From assembly GCA_964355775.1 (NCBI GenBank), contig CAYHEP010000017.1, positions 1-18,415 of the forward strand: DNA of 18,415 nt, in the 5' to 3' direction. A model generated the notes under the pieces. That model was not told the origin of the DNA. It worked only from the letters and a program-made list of their open reading frames with translations, and made no database searches. Both the position numbers and the translations under genes were made by a program. Each line of letters begins with the position of its first letter. The stretch's first letter is position 1. Shown here in pieces: positions 5,948 to 13,606 of this stretch. The DNA is from JBBTSB01 sp964355775. GTDB lineage: Bacteria > Patescibacteriota > Minisyncoccia > 2-02-FULL-40-12 > IGHO2-01-FULL-4-A.

Positions 5948-6780
5948 TCGTAGGTCCGACAGCAAGCGGAAAGTCAGCACTTGCTTGGAAACTTGCTCAA
6001 GAATATAACGGAGAGCTAATTTCCGCCGATTCGCGCCAAGTCTATCGCGGGCTTGATATTGGAACCGGTAAAGAGAAGTTCCTCCAGCATCTGATCGATG
6101 TCGCTGATCCAAGCGAGGACTACAATGTCTCGCATTTTGTCAGAGACGCAAAGAAAGCGATCGAGGATATTGTAAGACGTGGCAAGCTGCCGATTGTAGT
6201 AGGCGGATCAGGTTTTTGGATTGATTCGCTGGTCTTTGGCCATGATCTCCCCGAGGTCTCGCCTCGTGGTAATTTGCGGGCGGAGCTTGAGAAGAAAACA
6301 TGGCAGGAATTGTTTGAGCAATTTGAAAAGCTTGATCCTGAACGCGCCAAGCATATTGATCGGCACAACAAGAGGAGATTGATACGGGCATTGGAAGTTG
6401 CCATGGTTACGGGAAAAGCGGTGAAACCGCTATTGAGCGGTTCAACCGCTCAATACGATGCGCTCTGGATCGGTATCAAAGTTCCCAAAGAAGAGCTTGA
6501 TCACAAGATTGAGAAACGGCTCAATGCATGGTTCGATGCCGGTTTGATCGAGGAAACAAAAAAACTGCCCAACGCCGAGCGTTTCGGGCTCGCCTACACG
6601 GCCATAGCCAAGTATCTCAAGGGCGAGCTCGACGAAGCCGAGATGCGCGTCCAAGCCCTGCAATCAATCAAACAGTACGCCAAACGCCAGATGACGTGGT
6701 TCAAACGCAACAAAGTGATTCGGTGGATCGCTTTTGGAAATCAAGTAGAAAAACTTGTAGAAGATTTTTTGTACCTTTAG
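5902..6780 (+). CDS. miaA: tRNA dimethylallyltransferase
   Basis: MiaA transfers a dimethylallyl group to the N6 of A37 in tRNAs reading codons that begin with U, which improves decoding. Seen here: P-loop GPTASGKSA (18-26), the substrate motif ISADSRQVYRGLDIGTGK (40-57), VVGGSGFW (about 98-105, in place of the usual VGGTGLY), and the C-terminal YAKRQMTWFKRN tRNA-binding segment. At 292 aa it is slightly shorter than the E. coli form (316). Part of the usual loop after DIGT is missing, and the frame goes straight to HLIDVADPSEDYNVSHF. The only good start is the ATG at 5902, inside the thrS end, so translation should be coupled. The intact tRNA-Ser(CGA) here, with A37, is a possible substrate. 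Confidence 0.96.
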   Translation: MDQNSQTGNRIKILVIVGPTASGKSALAWKLAQEYNGELISADSRQVYRGLDIGTGKEKFLQHLIDVADPSEDYNVSHFVRDAKKAIEDIVRRGKLPIVVGGSGFWIDSLVFGHDLPEVSPRGNLRAELEKKTWQELFEQFEKLDPERAKHIDRHNKRRLIRALEVAMVTGKAVKPLLSGSTAQYDALWIGIKVPKEELDHKIEKRLNAWFDAGLIEETKKLPNAERFGLAYTAIAKYLKGELDEAEMRVQALQSIKQYAKRQMTWFKRNKVIRWIAFGNQVEKLVEDFLYL

Positions 6781-6821
6781 TTTTTGGAATTTTCCGCTGA
6801 TATGGAATGTTGTTTCCAACA

Positions 6822-6834
6822 ACCTCTAAGAGGT
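6822..6834. repeat. Palindrome upstream of the ATPase gene
   Basis: ACCTCT-A-AGAGGT is a perfect 6-bp inverted repeat around one base, 47 bases before the ATPase start. A smaller repeat, TGTTG-TTTC-CAACA, sits just before it. No T-run follows, so an operator is more likely than a terminator. No cognate regulator is seen. Confidence 0.35.
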
Positions 6835-6881
6835 CCACAGGGCTATTTACTTTTTCGACATAATATGTAAAAATAGTACAA

Positions 6882-7997
6882 ATGGACAAAAAACCCATAT
6901 TTATCGAGAGAAAAATAGATACTAAAATACAGGCATACTTGGATTTACCTGAAATATTGGCAATTGTCGGCCCAAGACAATCCGGCAAAACTACCTATTT
7001 GCAAAACCTATTACAGGCGAAAGACGGCTTTTATTTGTCTTTTGAAGATCGTGATGCTTTGAATTTGTTTAACACGGATATTAAGCAATTTGTCGAAAAA
7101 TATATAAAAAAGATGGATCTGATATGCATTGACGAATTTCAGTATGCCAAAGAGGGAGGCAAAAATCTAAAATACATCTACGACACATTTCAGGGCAAGA
7201 AAATTATCATTTCCGGCTCATCGGCCATTGATATCACGGTACATACCATAAAGTATTTGGTCGGTCGAGTCGTGGTTGTAAATTTTTGGCCTTTTGATAA
7301 GGCCGAACTGAAAACCGTCTTCCCCCACTTTAGCGATAGAGAACTCTACGAATACTATGCCAAATTTGGCGGATATCCCAGGGTTGCCATTGCATCCGAT
7401 GACGAAGAGAGAAAATTGGTTTTAAAAAATATATACAATACCTATTTCTTGCGAGAGGTCAAAGATATTCTTGGATTGGTTGATGAATATAAAATTCAAA
7501 AATTATTGATTTATTTGGCGCAAAGCGTTGGCGGCACGGTTAATTATTCCAAAGTTTCCAGCCTTTGCGACATACCAGAAAGAGATGTCAGAAAATATCT
7601 TGAATTTATGAATAAGACTTTCGTGGCTTATTTGGCATTGCCGTTCTATACAAATAAACTACGAGAGATAATCAAGCAGCCGAAAATATATTTTCTTGAC
7701 AGTGGATTTTTGAATCACATTCTATCTTACGAAGTCGAAAGCGGTAAGAAGCTAGAGCAGGTTATATTGATGGAATCGTTAAAGAAAGGCTTCGAGTGTC
7801 GCTATTGGAGAACTAAGTTGGGTCAGGAAATGGATTTTGTAATGTATAAAGACAATAAAATCTTAGCTGCGCTTGAAGCAAAAGTTGGTGGACAATACAC
7901 AAAAAGTTTTGGTGCTTTCAAAAATACCTATAAAGAAATCAGTGCTCACTTAGTAACTCCGGAAAATGTATTTCAAACAATGGATGTTCTAAGATAG
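6882..7997 (+). CDS. ATPase with AAA_14 and DUF4143 domains
   Basis: A 371-aa member of the common prokaryotic ATPase family with an N-terminal AAA_14 P-loop domain and a C-terminal DUF4143 domain. Walker A is GPRQSGKTT (30-38), Walker B is LICIDEFQ (80-87), and the sensor-like SGSSAID is at 111-117. A winged-helix-like middle follows. The C-terminus shows a PD-(D/E)xK nuclease-like pattern: E298, D318 in EMDFV, and E332-A-K334. The family's cellular role is not settled. It occurs widely in mobile and defence-rich genomes and as scattered copies. The gene is visibly more AT-rich than thrS and miaA, with many ATA and TTA codons, which suggests horizontal transfer. The start is the first ATG after a weak AT-rich promoter. 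Confidence 0.9.
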   Translation: MDKKPIFIERKIDTKIQAYLDLPEILAIVGPRQSGKTTYLQNLLQAKDGFYLSFEDRDALNLFNTDIKQFVEKYIKKMDLICIDEFQYAKEGGKNLKYIYDTFQGKKIIISGSSAIDITVHTIKYLVGRVVVVNFWPFDKAELKTVFPHFSDRELYEYYAKFGGYPRVAIASDDEERKLVLKNIYNTYFLREVKDILGLVDEYKIQKLLIYLAQSVGGTVNYSKVSSLCDIPERDVRKYLEFMNKTFVAYLALPFYTNKLREIIKQPKIYFLDSGFLNHILSYEVESGKKLEQVILMESLKKGFECRYWRTKLGQEMDFVMYKDNKILAALEAKVGGQYTKSFGAFKNTYKEISAHLVTPENVFQTMDVLR

Positions 7998-8003
7998 ACG
8001 CAA

Positions 8004-8031
8004 CAAAAACATCCAGTGGGTGGTGGATGTT
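8004..8031 (-). terminator. Intrinsic terminator for the gatB transcript
   Basis: An 8-bp stem, AACATCCA (8008-8015) with TGGATGTT (8024-8031), encloses an 8-base loop. On the minus strand it is followed by a T-run (the A-run at 8005-8009). It lies about 30 bases past the stop of the 101-aa gene. No T-run follows on the plus strand, so it does not end the ATPase gene in the same way. Confidence 0.65.
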
Positions 8032-8062
8032 GTAAAAGCAGAGAAGATAGCCGCAGAGTGGT

Positions 8063-8368
8063 TTAGATAGAATGATCTTTTCTGGCGATAGATCCTACGG
8101 CATCGAATATAGATGTTTCATCGGGGAGACTTTCAAGTGGAGCGAGATGCCTTTGAAGTCTTTGCTGTTTTTCTCCATCTGATCGTTGCGAACCATCAAT
8201 TTCTTTTTTCAGCCATCTTCGAAATTCACCAAGATTTTTTACATCACCATGTTTTTCTCCGTCGGCTAAATAGGTTCGCAATCTTTCCAAAACTATTTCA
8301 TGCTCTCGATCTTCGGCGCTTTGAGTTGGTGTCTGATCTAATTGTGGCGGTAAGTCACCTTGTCCCAT
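8063..8368 (-). CDS. Hypothetical small charged protein
   Basis: A 101-aa soluble protein with no recognised domain. It is rich in Glu, Arg, Gln and Asp and starts with a Gln/Pro-rich segment (MGQGDLPPQLDQTPTQ), followed by helical stretches around residues 18-70. It lies 17 bases downstream of the gatB stop on the same strand and ends just before a terminator hairpin, so it is most likely the last gene of the gatB transcript. A TAATAT sequence overlapping the gatB stop may also give it a promoter of its own. The function cannot be inferred from gatB linkage alone. Confidence 0.55.
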   Translation of the reverse strand: MGQGDLPPQLDQTPTQSAEDREHEIVLERLRTYLADGEKHGDVKNLGEFRRWLKKEIDGSQRSDGEKQQRLQRHLAPLESLPDETSIFDAVGSIARKDHSI

Positions 8369-8385
8369 GGTAATTTCAGTTTATA

Positions 8386-9789
8386 TTAGCCCAATTTTTT
8401 TTGCAAGAGTGTTGAGACCACCTCGGGATTTGCTCGGCCTTTCGTGGCGGCCATGACTTTGCCGATCAGGAATTTCATGCTTTCCTGCTTGCCTTTTTTG
8501 AAGTCTTCGACGGCTTTTGCATGGGCGGAGATCACATCGTCGATGGCATCGGTGAGGTCGCTTGCATCGGAAATCTGACCCAAATCTTTTTCTTTCATGA
8601 TCTCATCCGGATCGCGTCCAGAAACCGCCATCTCATCAAGGACGGTCTTTGCGGCCGTCGACGACAACTCTTTATTGGCTATTTTCTTTATGAGTTCGGC
8701 AAAGTTTTCAGGATTGATCTTGCTGGGTTGCTCCGTCACTATGTAATTTGCCGCAAGCGTATACAGGCGTGGTTCACCAAGTTCGCTTGCCACTTCCTCA
8801 AAAAAATCTCCAAATTCTTTGGTAATAGTAAAAATTTCGACTTGTGCGTCAGTGAGTCCGTACTGTCGCATAAAGCGATCCCGACGCTGTTGGGGCAGTT
8901 CGGGGAGCGTGGCACGGATTTCCTCAACCATTGTTTCTGTGAAATGCATCGGTGGCAGATCCGGCTCCGGGAAATACCGATAGTCCGCGCTTCCCTCTTT
9001 GGTGCGCTGGCTCACGGTGATCTGCTTTACATCGTCCCATCCACGGGTTTCTTGCACGATCTTTTCTCCGTTCTCGATCGCTTCCACTTGCCGCGCAAAC
9101 TCATACTCCGCAGCTTTCACAGCGGCACTGATAGAGCCAATATTTTTGACTTCAACCTTAGTTCCTAATAATTTGTCATTTGGATTTTGGGTTTTCGGTG
9201 CAACCGATATGTTTACTTCGACGCGCATCTGTCCTTTTTCAATATCGGCATCGCTTGCACCAAGGTAGCGCACGATGAGCTGGAGCTCTTTGGCAAAGCC
9301 CGCGATCTGATCGCTTGAAGTGATATCAGGTTTTGTCACGAGCTCCATGAGCGGCACTCCCGCGCGGTTGAAATCTACCAGCGTATTATTGCCATAGTGC
9401 TTGAGCGTACCCGCGTCTTCTTCCATGTGAATGCGCTCGATCCGTATGCCATTGAGGTTGCCGTCTTTGCAGATTGGCATATCATACTGCGAAATCTGAT
9501 AGCCCTTGGGCAAATCGGGATAAAAGTAGCTTTTGCGGTCAAACTTTGAGTGCTCGTTGATCTTGCAGTTCAACGCCAAACCTACACGGATGAGCTGGCG
9601 GATCGCCTCTTCGTTGATTGTCGGAAGCGTCCCGGGATTGGCCATGCAGATGGGACAAACGTTGGTGTTTGGTAAAGGTTGCTCACCCGCCACCGAACTG
9701 GCGGGCAGGTTTTTGCAACCGCAAAACATCTTCGTCGCCGTTTTCGGCTCGATATGAATCTCAAGCCCGATGGTGGGTTCGTAGTCCAT
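8386..9789 (-). CDS. gatB: Aspartyl/glutamyl-tRNA amidotransferase subunit B
   Basis: GatB is the kinase and tRNA-binding subunit of GatCAB, which converts Glu-tRNA(Gln) and Asp-tRNA(Asn) into Gln- and Asn-tRNA. The signature YEPTIGLEIHIEP is at the start. Cys pairs FCGC and CPIC in the first 60 residues match the zinc-binding site. KSYFYPDLPKGYQISQYDMPIC, then DFNRAGVPLMELVTKPDI and RTKEGSADYRYFPEPDLPP, are strongly conserved blocks. The C-terminal YqeY-like tail domain is present, ending EVVSTLLQKKLG. The length of 467 aa is normal. I chose the ATG at 9789; a TTG at 9801 would add four residues. gatA and gatC are not in the window. TG-C-TACATT lies ten bases upstream, so the leader would be about 3-4 nt. 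Confidence 0.96.
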   Translation of the reverse strand: MDYEPTIGLEIHIEPKTATKMFCGCKNLPASSVAGEQPLPNTNVCPICMANPGTLPTINEEAIRQLIRVGLALNCKINEHSKFDRKSYFYPDLPKGYQISQYDMPICKDGNLNGIRIERIHMEEDAGTLKHYGNNTLVDFNRAGVPLMELVTKPDITSSDQIAGFAKELQLIVRYLGASDADIEKGQMRVEVNISVAPKTQNPNDKLLGTKVEVKNIGSISAAVKAAEYEFARQVEAIENGEKIVQETRGWDDVKQITVSQRTKEGSADYRYFPEPDLPPMHFTETMVEEIRATLPELPQQRRDRFMRQYGLTDAQVEIFTITKEFGDFFEEVASELGEPRLYTLAANYIVTEQPSKINPENFAELIKKIANKELSSTAAKTVLDEMAVSGRDPDEIMKEKDLGQISDASDLTDAIDDVISAHAKAVEDFKKGKQESMKFLIGKVMAATKGRANPEVVSTLLQKKLG

Positions 9790-9813
9790 ACGCAACTTCA
9801 ATGTAGCACAAAG

Positions 9814-11073
9814 CTACTTTGATCTCCAGAAGCAGCCGACTTTATTTGCAGTGAGCGTAGTAGATCCGCAATCATTGGTAGGTCCGGCAAACGTCCAGCT
9901 TGCATCGGGCTTGCCGTTGGGGAAACAGCCGACTTCGTATTTTGATCCGTCGGAATATCCAAGCCGTCCGGCGAGCGCTCCGCAACTGGGCAATTGACAG
10001 GCATTGTCCCACCACTCGCAGATCGGATTTGTATTCGCGTTGCAGGAATTTTGACTCAATCCAGAACACGTCGGACTGTTGAGCGTTTTGAATGGTAGTG
10101 TCGAAAAAGTCGGTTTAGGAGCGGCTCGACATGCATTGTTTTTCCATTCGCACACGGCCGGACAGGGGGCAACAAAACATTGCGGGTTGCCCAGAAGACA
10201 GGAAGTTTGCGTAGTGTATGTGTTGCAATTTCCTCGTGGCAGAGCTGAAACAAGGGGAGAGTTTGATGGAGCTGAAGAAGAAGTTGGTGTCACAGAAGGA
10301 GTTGGCGTAGGACATCCGCCGTCGCCGAGGGGATTATAGCACTGTCCAGCCCTGTAGTTAGGGTTGTAAATCGTAACATCAATCTCGTCGGTAGTCCCAA
10401 AATCATAACCGGCTGTCACGCTGACTTTGTAGGTGCCGGAAGGGAGATTTGGCACCCAGAAATAAAGCTGTTTTCCAAAATTTGTTCCCCTAAACCAACC
10501 ACTTCCATATCCGTTCCCATCGCTGGCAATTCTTTTGCCGTTAAATTTAATCTGATTTTCGTTATTGGTAAAACCATAGCCATTCAGGAAAACTTTCCAT
10601 CCCTGCATGATGGGTCTATATTCAGCAATGCCAGTAAGTTTGACACCACGAGGACTGTTTGGGTCATTACATGTCGAGGTTAACTGACTGTAGACTCCAG
10701 GTAACGATCTCCCAATGTTCACGCCTTGTTCTGCCAAGTACTGGGATTGATAGCGATCAAACCACGTAGTATTTTTTTTAATAATACCATTGCTTACGCC
10801 AAAATATCCTGCCAAAGACAGAGCGATTTGATCTTTGGTCGCCGATGTTGGGCAATAGTATACACCAGATGTGCGGAAGTGATTAATTGCTGGTGCTTTT
10901 GTGTGTGCATCTGCATTGCTCAAGCTAAAGTTCAATCCTTCGTCAGAGTTTGCGGTGTCGCCAATGCCAAGCTTTGTCTGAAGACTTCCGAATTCGACCG
11001 AGAGCGCGAATGCGAACGCAAGCGCCGTACCTCCAAGCGCCAATGCGAGATGCAAAAGTTTATTTTGGTTCAT
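9814..11073 (-). CDS. Cysteine-rich cell-surface protein with IPT/TIG-like domain
   Basis: A 419-aa exported or membrane-anchored protein. A hydrophobic segment at residues 6-26 is a signal peptide or anchor. Residues about 60-140 form an unrecognised globular part. Residues about 146-236, with FLNGYGFTNNENQIKFNGK and WVPNLPSGTYKVSVTAGYDFG, look like an IPT/TIG immunoglobulin-like domain. A Pro/Thr/Ser linker follows (254-280). Then come two related cysteine modules, about 283-316 and 336-360, each with C-x-W...NAC endings (CEWKNNAC, CEWWDNAC), and a last cysteine-rich tail. A role in cell-surface contact is plausible but inferred. The stop is 24 bases before gatB. GATAAT six bases before the ATG supports the start. 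Confidence 0.7.
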   Translation of the reverse strand: MNQNKLLHLALALGGTALAFAFALSVEFGSLQTKLGIGDTANSDEGLNFSLSNADAHTKAPAINHFRTSGVYYCPTSATKDQIALSLAGYFGVSNGIIKKNTTWFDRYQSQYLAEQGVNIGRSLPGVYSQLTSTCNDPNSPRGVKLTGIAEYRPIMQGWKVFLNGYGFTNNENQIKFNGKRIASDGNGYGSGWFRGTNFGKQLYFWVPNLPSGTYKVSVTAGYDFGTTDEIDVTIYNPNYRAGQCYNPLGDGGCPTPTPSVTPTSSSAPSNSPLVSALPRGNCNTYTTQTSCLLGNPQCFVAPCPAVCEWKNNACRAAPKPTFSTLPFKTLNSPTCSGLSQNSCNANTNPICEWWDNACQLPSCGALAGRLGYSDGSKYEVGCFPNGKPDASWTFAGPTNDCGSTTLTANKVGCFWRSK

Positions 11074-11079
11074 AATGGT

Positions 11080-11085
11080 ATTATC
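11080..11085 (-). promoter_or_regulatory. -10 box with leaderless spacing (surface protein)
   Basis: On the minus strand, GATAAT is followed by six bases (ACCATT) and the ATG at 11073. This is the same spacing as at 992-1004, 2193-2186 and 12179-12191. Confidence 0.55.
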
Positions 11086-11104
11086 GCTTGCTTCTCAATG
11101 GGCG

Positions 11105-11677
11105 TCAATCGAGGTTGTCAACAATAGCTTGTATGATAGCTTTTGGAGATTTCCGTGCATCTATGATTGTCGCATCAAATCTTTTTGCCAATCCCAAATA
11201 CTTTTTTCTGATTTTCTCCAGCTTTTCTTTCTTTTCAAAGTATTCTTGTTTCTCTTTGCGACTCATTATGCGTTCTATGGCTTCGTGTGCGGGCAGATCC
11301 AAAAGAAACGTAAAGTCCGGCTTGAGAAAATCATGCTTCAAGTCTTTTTGCGAGACCCCAAAAGCCGTACCATACGCAAACGTCGAAAGCGCGTAGCGCT
11401 GGCAGATTACCGTTTTGCCCTTGGCAAGCGCCGGCTTTATGATGTTCTCAATATGCGCCATGCGGTCGGCTATGTAGAGCTTTTGAAAATCCAGCGGTTT
11501 CGGGGCGGTAATGCGGTGTTGCAAAACCGCATGGATTTTTTTGCTCGCCACTGTGGGTTCTTTCGTAATGATACTGTTGTCAAGCCGTTGTGCCAGCAAT
11601 TCCGCAATTGTAGTTTTTCCGCATCCATCGATGCCTTCCAGCACGATAAAGCGTCCCTTAGTTTTTTTTGCAGACAT
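11105..11677 (-). CDS. tmk: Thymidylate kinase
   Basis: It phosphorylates dTMP to dTDP with ATP. The P-loop is GIDGCGKTT (15-23), the family KEP segment is at 39-41, YIADRMAHIENIIKPAL is at 68-84, and the family's YALSTFAYG stretch is at 95-103. The usual DR(Y/H) motif reads QRY (93-95), so the conserved Asp is replaced. A charged lid region KEKQEYFEKKEKLEKIRKKYL follows. From the chosen ATG at 11677 the protein is 190 aa, normal to slightly short. Earlier in-frame starts up to 11773 lie deep inside the dihydrofolate reductase gene and add non-homologous residues. It overlaps that gene by 20 nt, so both are co-transcribed in the dTMP pathway. Confidence 0.93.
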   Translation of the reverse strand: MSAKKTKGRFIVLEGIDGCGKTTIAELLAQRLDNSIITKEPTVASKKIHAVLQHRITAPKPLDFQKLYIADRMAHIENIIKPALAKGKTVICQRYALSTFAYGTAFGVSQKDLKHDFLKPDFTFLLDLPAHEAIERIMSRKEKQEYFEKKEKLEKIRKKYLGLAKRFDATIIDARKSPKAIIQAIVDNLD

Positions 11678-12152
11678 ATTCGAGGAGGAGAACATCGTTT
11701 GAAAGGTTCGTGAATGCTTTGAGCTGGAGCTGTATATCCAGTGGTTCGTTGAAGATCGACATGCCTTCGCCAAACAAGACCGGTTCCACCGTGACGTATA
11801 GCGTATCGACGAGTCTGGCTTTCATAAACATGGTATAGATCGTCGACCCGCCGCAAATGGCGACTTCTTTGTAGCCACGCTTTTCCAAATCGGCCAGTAA
11901 TTTTTCTGGTTCCAGAGTGGTAGTTTCCACGCCCGGTATTTCCTTTTTTGAATAGACAATGTTTAATCTTCCCGGCATCGGCTTGCCGATCGTCTCATAT
12001 GTAGTCTGTCCCATGATCATGACACCGGCTTGCTTTGTGCGTTCGACAAAAAACTTTTTGTCTTCCTTGCTTGTCCATGTTGCCGCATGTCCCGCATTGC
12101 GTGCGATCTTTCCGTCGGCAGTCATAGCGACAATAATAAATGCTCGGATCAT
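11658..12152 (-). CDS. folA: Dihydrofolate reductase (RibD-C/FolA-like)
   Basis: It reduces dihydrofolate, the by-product of ThyA, back to tetrahydrofolate with NADPH. The 164-aa protein mixes features. VMIMGQTTYETIGKPMPGRLNIVYS closely matches FolA, as does CGGSTIYTMFM. MTADGKIA, and GEGMSIFNEPL near the end, look like the reductase domain of RibD. WTSKEDKKFF aligns with the FolA segment that carries the catalytic Asp, and D31 falls at that place. The ATG at 12152 is chosen because homology starts there. The 12 residues upstream overlap the promoter region. It is divergent to thyA across 38 bases and overlaps tmk by 20 nt. Confidence 0.88.
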   Translation of the reverse strand: MIRAFIIVAMTADGKIARNAGHAATWTSKEDKKFFVERTKQAGVMIMGQTTYETIGKPMPGRLNIVYSKKEIPGVETTTLEPEKLLADLEKRGYKEVAICGGSTIYTMFMKARLVDTLYVTVEPVLFGEGMSIFNEPLDIQLQLKAFTNLSNDVLLLEYVCKKN

Positions 12153-12190
12153 AGATTTGAGCTTACCATGATGTTTGCTATAATCCAATG
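12153..12190. promoter_or_regulatory. Compact divergent promoter of folA and thyA
   Basis: Only 38 bases separate the two start codons. On the plus strand, TG-C-TATAAT (12176-12184) ends six bases before the thyA ATG at 12191. On the minus strand, TG-G-TAAGCT (12168-12160) ends seven bases before the folA ATG at 12152. The two RNA polymerase sites must overlap in the middle, so the genes may compete for transcription. Confidence 0.6.
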
Positions 12191-13003
12191 ATGCAACAAT
12201 ATCTTGATTTACTCCGTGACATTAAAGCCAATGGTGTCAAGAAAGAAGATCGTACGGGGACCGGTACTATAAGCGTTTTTGGACGCCAAGTGCGCTATGA
12301 CCTTAGTAAAGGATTTCCCGCCATGACCACCAAAAAACTGCATCTCAAGAGTATTATTTATGAATTACTCTGGTTTTTAAAAGGCGATACGAATATAAAA
12401 TATCTCAACGAAAACGGCGTGCGTATTTGGGATGAATGGGCTGACGAACATGGTGAGCTTGGACCCATCTACGGCAAGCAGTGGACGCGTTGGCAGGGAT
12501 ATGACGGCAAACCCATCAATCAAATCGCCCAGGTGGAAGAGATGATCAAAAAAAATCCTGATTCACGTCGGATCATCGTCAGCGGATGGAATGTCGCCGA
12601 TCTCCAACAGCTCATTGGCGGCAAAAAGACCGCTCCCCCGCCGTGCCATACGATGTTTCAGTTTTATGTCGTCAATGGAACGTTGTCGTGCCAGCTCTAT
12701 CAGCGGAGTGCCGATGTGTTTCTTGGCGTTCCGTTTAATATCGCCTCCTATTCCTTGCTCACGATGATGATGGCGCAAGTTACGGGACTCAAGCCGGGAG
12801 AGTTCGTCCATACCTTTGGCGACGTGCATATTTACCTGAATCATTTCGAGCAGGTCGCAGAACAACTCAAAAGAACACCGAAGACGCTCCCGACGATGAA
12901 AATAAATCCCGATGTCTCTTCCATTTTTGACTTTCACTTCGAGGACTTTACGTTGGAAGGCTATGATCCTGATCCGACGATCAAAGCCCCGATTGCGATC
13001 TAA
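12191..13003 (+). CDS. thyA: Thymidylate synthase
   Basis: ThyA methylates dUMP to dTMP using methylene-tetrahydrofolate. All signatures are present: RTGTGTISVFGRQVRYDL near residue 21, ELLWFLKGDTN at 58-68, the catalytic Cys in APPPCHTMFQFYV (C152), QRSADVFLGVPFNIASYSLL, and the folate-site HTFGDVHIYLNH. The C-terminus IKAPIAI is typical. Two tandem ATG codons occur, at 12188 and 12191. I prefer 12191 because the TATAAT box would start transcription exactly there. It is 270 aa, a normal short form. The gene runs convergent to dcd with only 3 bases between stops and no visible terminator. Confidence 0.97.
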   Translation: MQQYLDLLRDIKANGVKKEDRTGTGTISVFGRQVRYDLSKGFPAMTTKKLHLKSIIYELLWFLKGDTNIKYLNENGVRIWDEWADEHGELGPIYGKQWTRWQGYDGKPINQIAQVEEMIKKNPDSRRIIVSGWNVADLQQLIGGKKTAPPPCHTMFQFYVVNGTLSCQLYQRSADVFLGVPFNIASYSLLTMMMAQVTGLKPGEFVHTFGDVHIYLNHFEQVAEQLKRTPKTLPTMKINPDVSSIFDFHFEDFTLEGYDPDPTIKAPIAI

Positions 13004-13006
13004 GCG

Positions 13007-13567
13007 CTACTTATTGAGGACCTTTGCCATCACGATCCCTTTTTGTTTTTGGTATTTGCCTTTCTTGTCGGCATAGGACTCTTCGCAGACTTCCTCGGCT
13101 CCTAGGAAAAGAAACTGCGCAATGCCCTCATTGCTGTAGATTTTTGCGGGCAATGCGGTGGTGTTTGAAATTTCCATGGTCACATATCCCTCCCACTCCG
13201 GCTCCAATGGGGTAACGTTGACGATCAGTCCACAGCGAGCGTACGTGGATTTTCCAAGACAGATGACCAGCACATCGCGCGGGATTTTGAAATACTCAAT
13301 TGTCTTTGCCAAAACAAAGGAATGCGGAGGGATAAGACAAAAATCCCCCTCATAGTCAACAAACGACTTTGGATCGCTGTGCTTTGGATCGATGATGGTC
13401 GAATTTATGTCAGTCGCGATTTTATACTGCCGATCTATGCGCGCATCGTAGCCGTACGACGAAACGCCATACGATACCTTCCCTTTTCCCACTTGCTTTT
13501 CCGCATAGGGTTTGATCATCCCCTTCTTCGCCATTTCCCGTATCCACCGATCGTTTTTGATTCCCAT
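13007..13567 (-). CDS. dcd: dCTP deaminase
   Basis: Dcd deaminates dCTP to dUTP, the main source of dUMP for thymidylate synthase. The 186 aa show SYGYDARID, the active-site segment GKSTYARCGL (105-114) and PEWEGYVTMEISN with the catalytic Glu at E126. The trimeric dUTPase-like beta fold is suggested by the IPPHSFVLAKTIEYFKIP stretch. Whether it is mono- or bifunctional (also dUTPase) cannot be decided. No separate dUTPase of this fold is in the window, but a MazG-type enzyme nearby could do that job. It has its own TATACT box nine bases upstream. The functional link with thyA, folA and tmk next door is strong. Confidence 0.94.
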   Translation of the reverse strand: MGIKNDRWIREMAKKGMIKPYAEKQVGKGKVSYGVSSYGYDARIDRQYKIATDINSTIIDPKHSDPKSFVDYEGDFCLIPPHSFVLAKTIEYFKIPRDVLVICLGKSTYARCGLIVNVTPLEPEWEGYVTMEISNTTALPAKIYSNEGIAQFLFLGAEEVCEESYADKKGKYQKQKGIVMAKVLNK

Positions 13568-13576
13568 AGTCTAAGC

Positions 13577-13582
13577 AGTATA
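13577..13582 (-). promoter_or_regulatory. -10 box of dcd
   Basis: TATACT on the minus strand lies nine bases before the dcd ATG at 13567, giving a predicted leader of about 3 nt. It is flanked by a direct repeat, CTTAGACT on the minus strand, at 13568-13575 and 13604-13611. Confidence 0.5.
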
Positions 13583-13606
13583 ACGAATACTTTTTGAAAA
13601 ACAAGT

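Noticed and set aside
8521..9168. Plus-strand 215-codon open frame opposite gatB
   Set aside because: Antisense to a strongly conserved gatB; residues show no family pattern.
9803..9817. GTAGC-ACAAA-GCTAC hairpin before gatB
   Set aside because: Only 5 bp with no T-run, and it overlaps the gatB -10 box; not called as a terminator.
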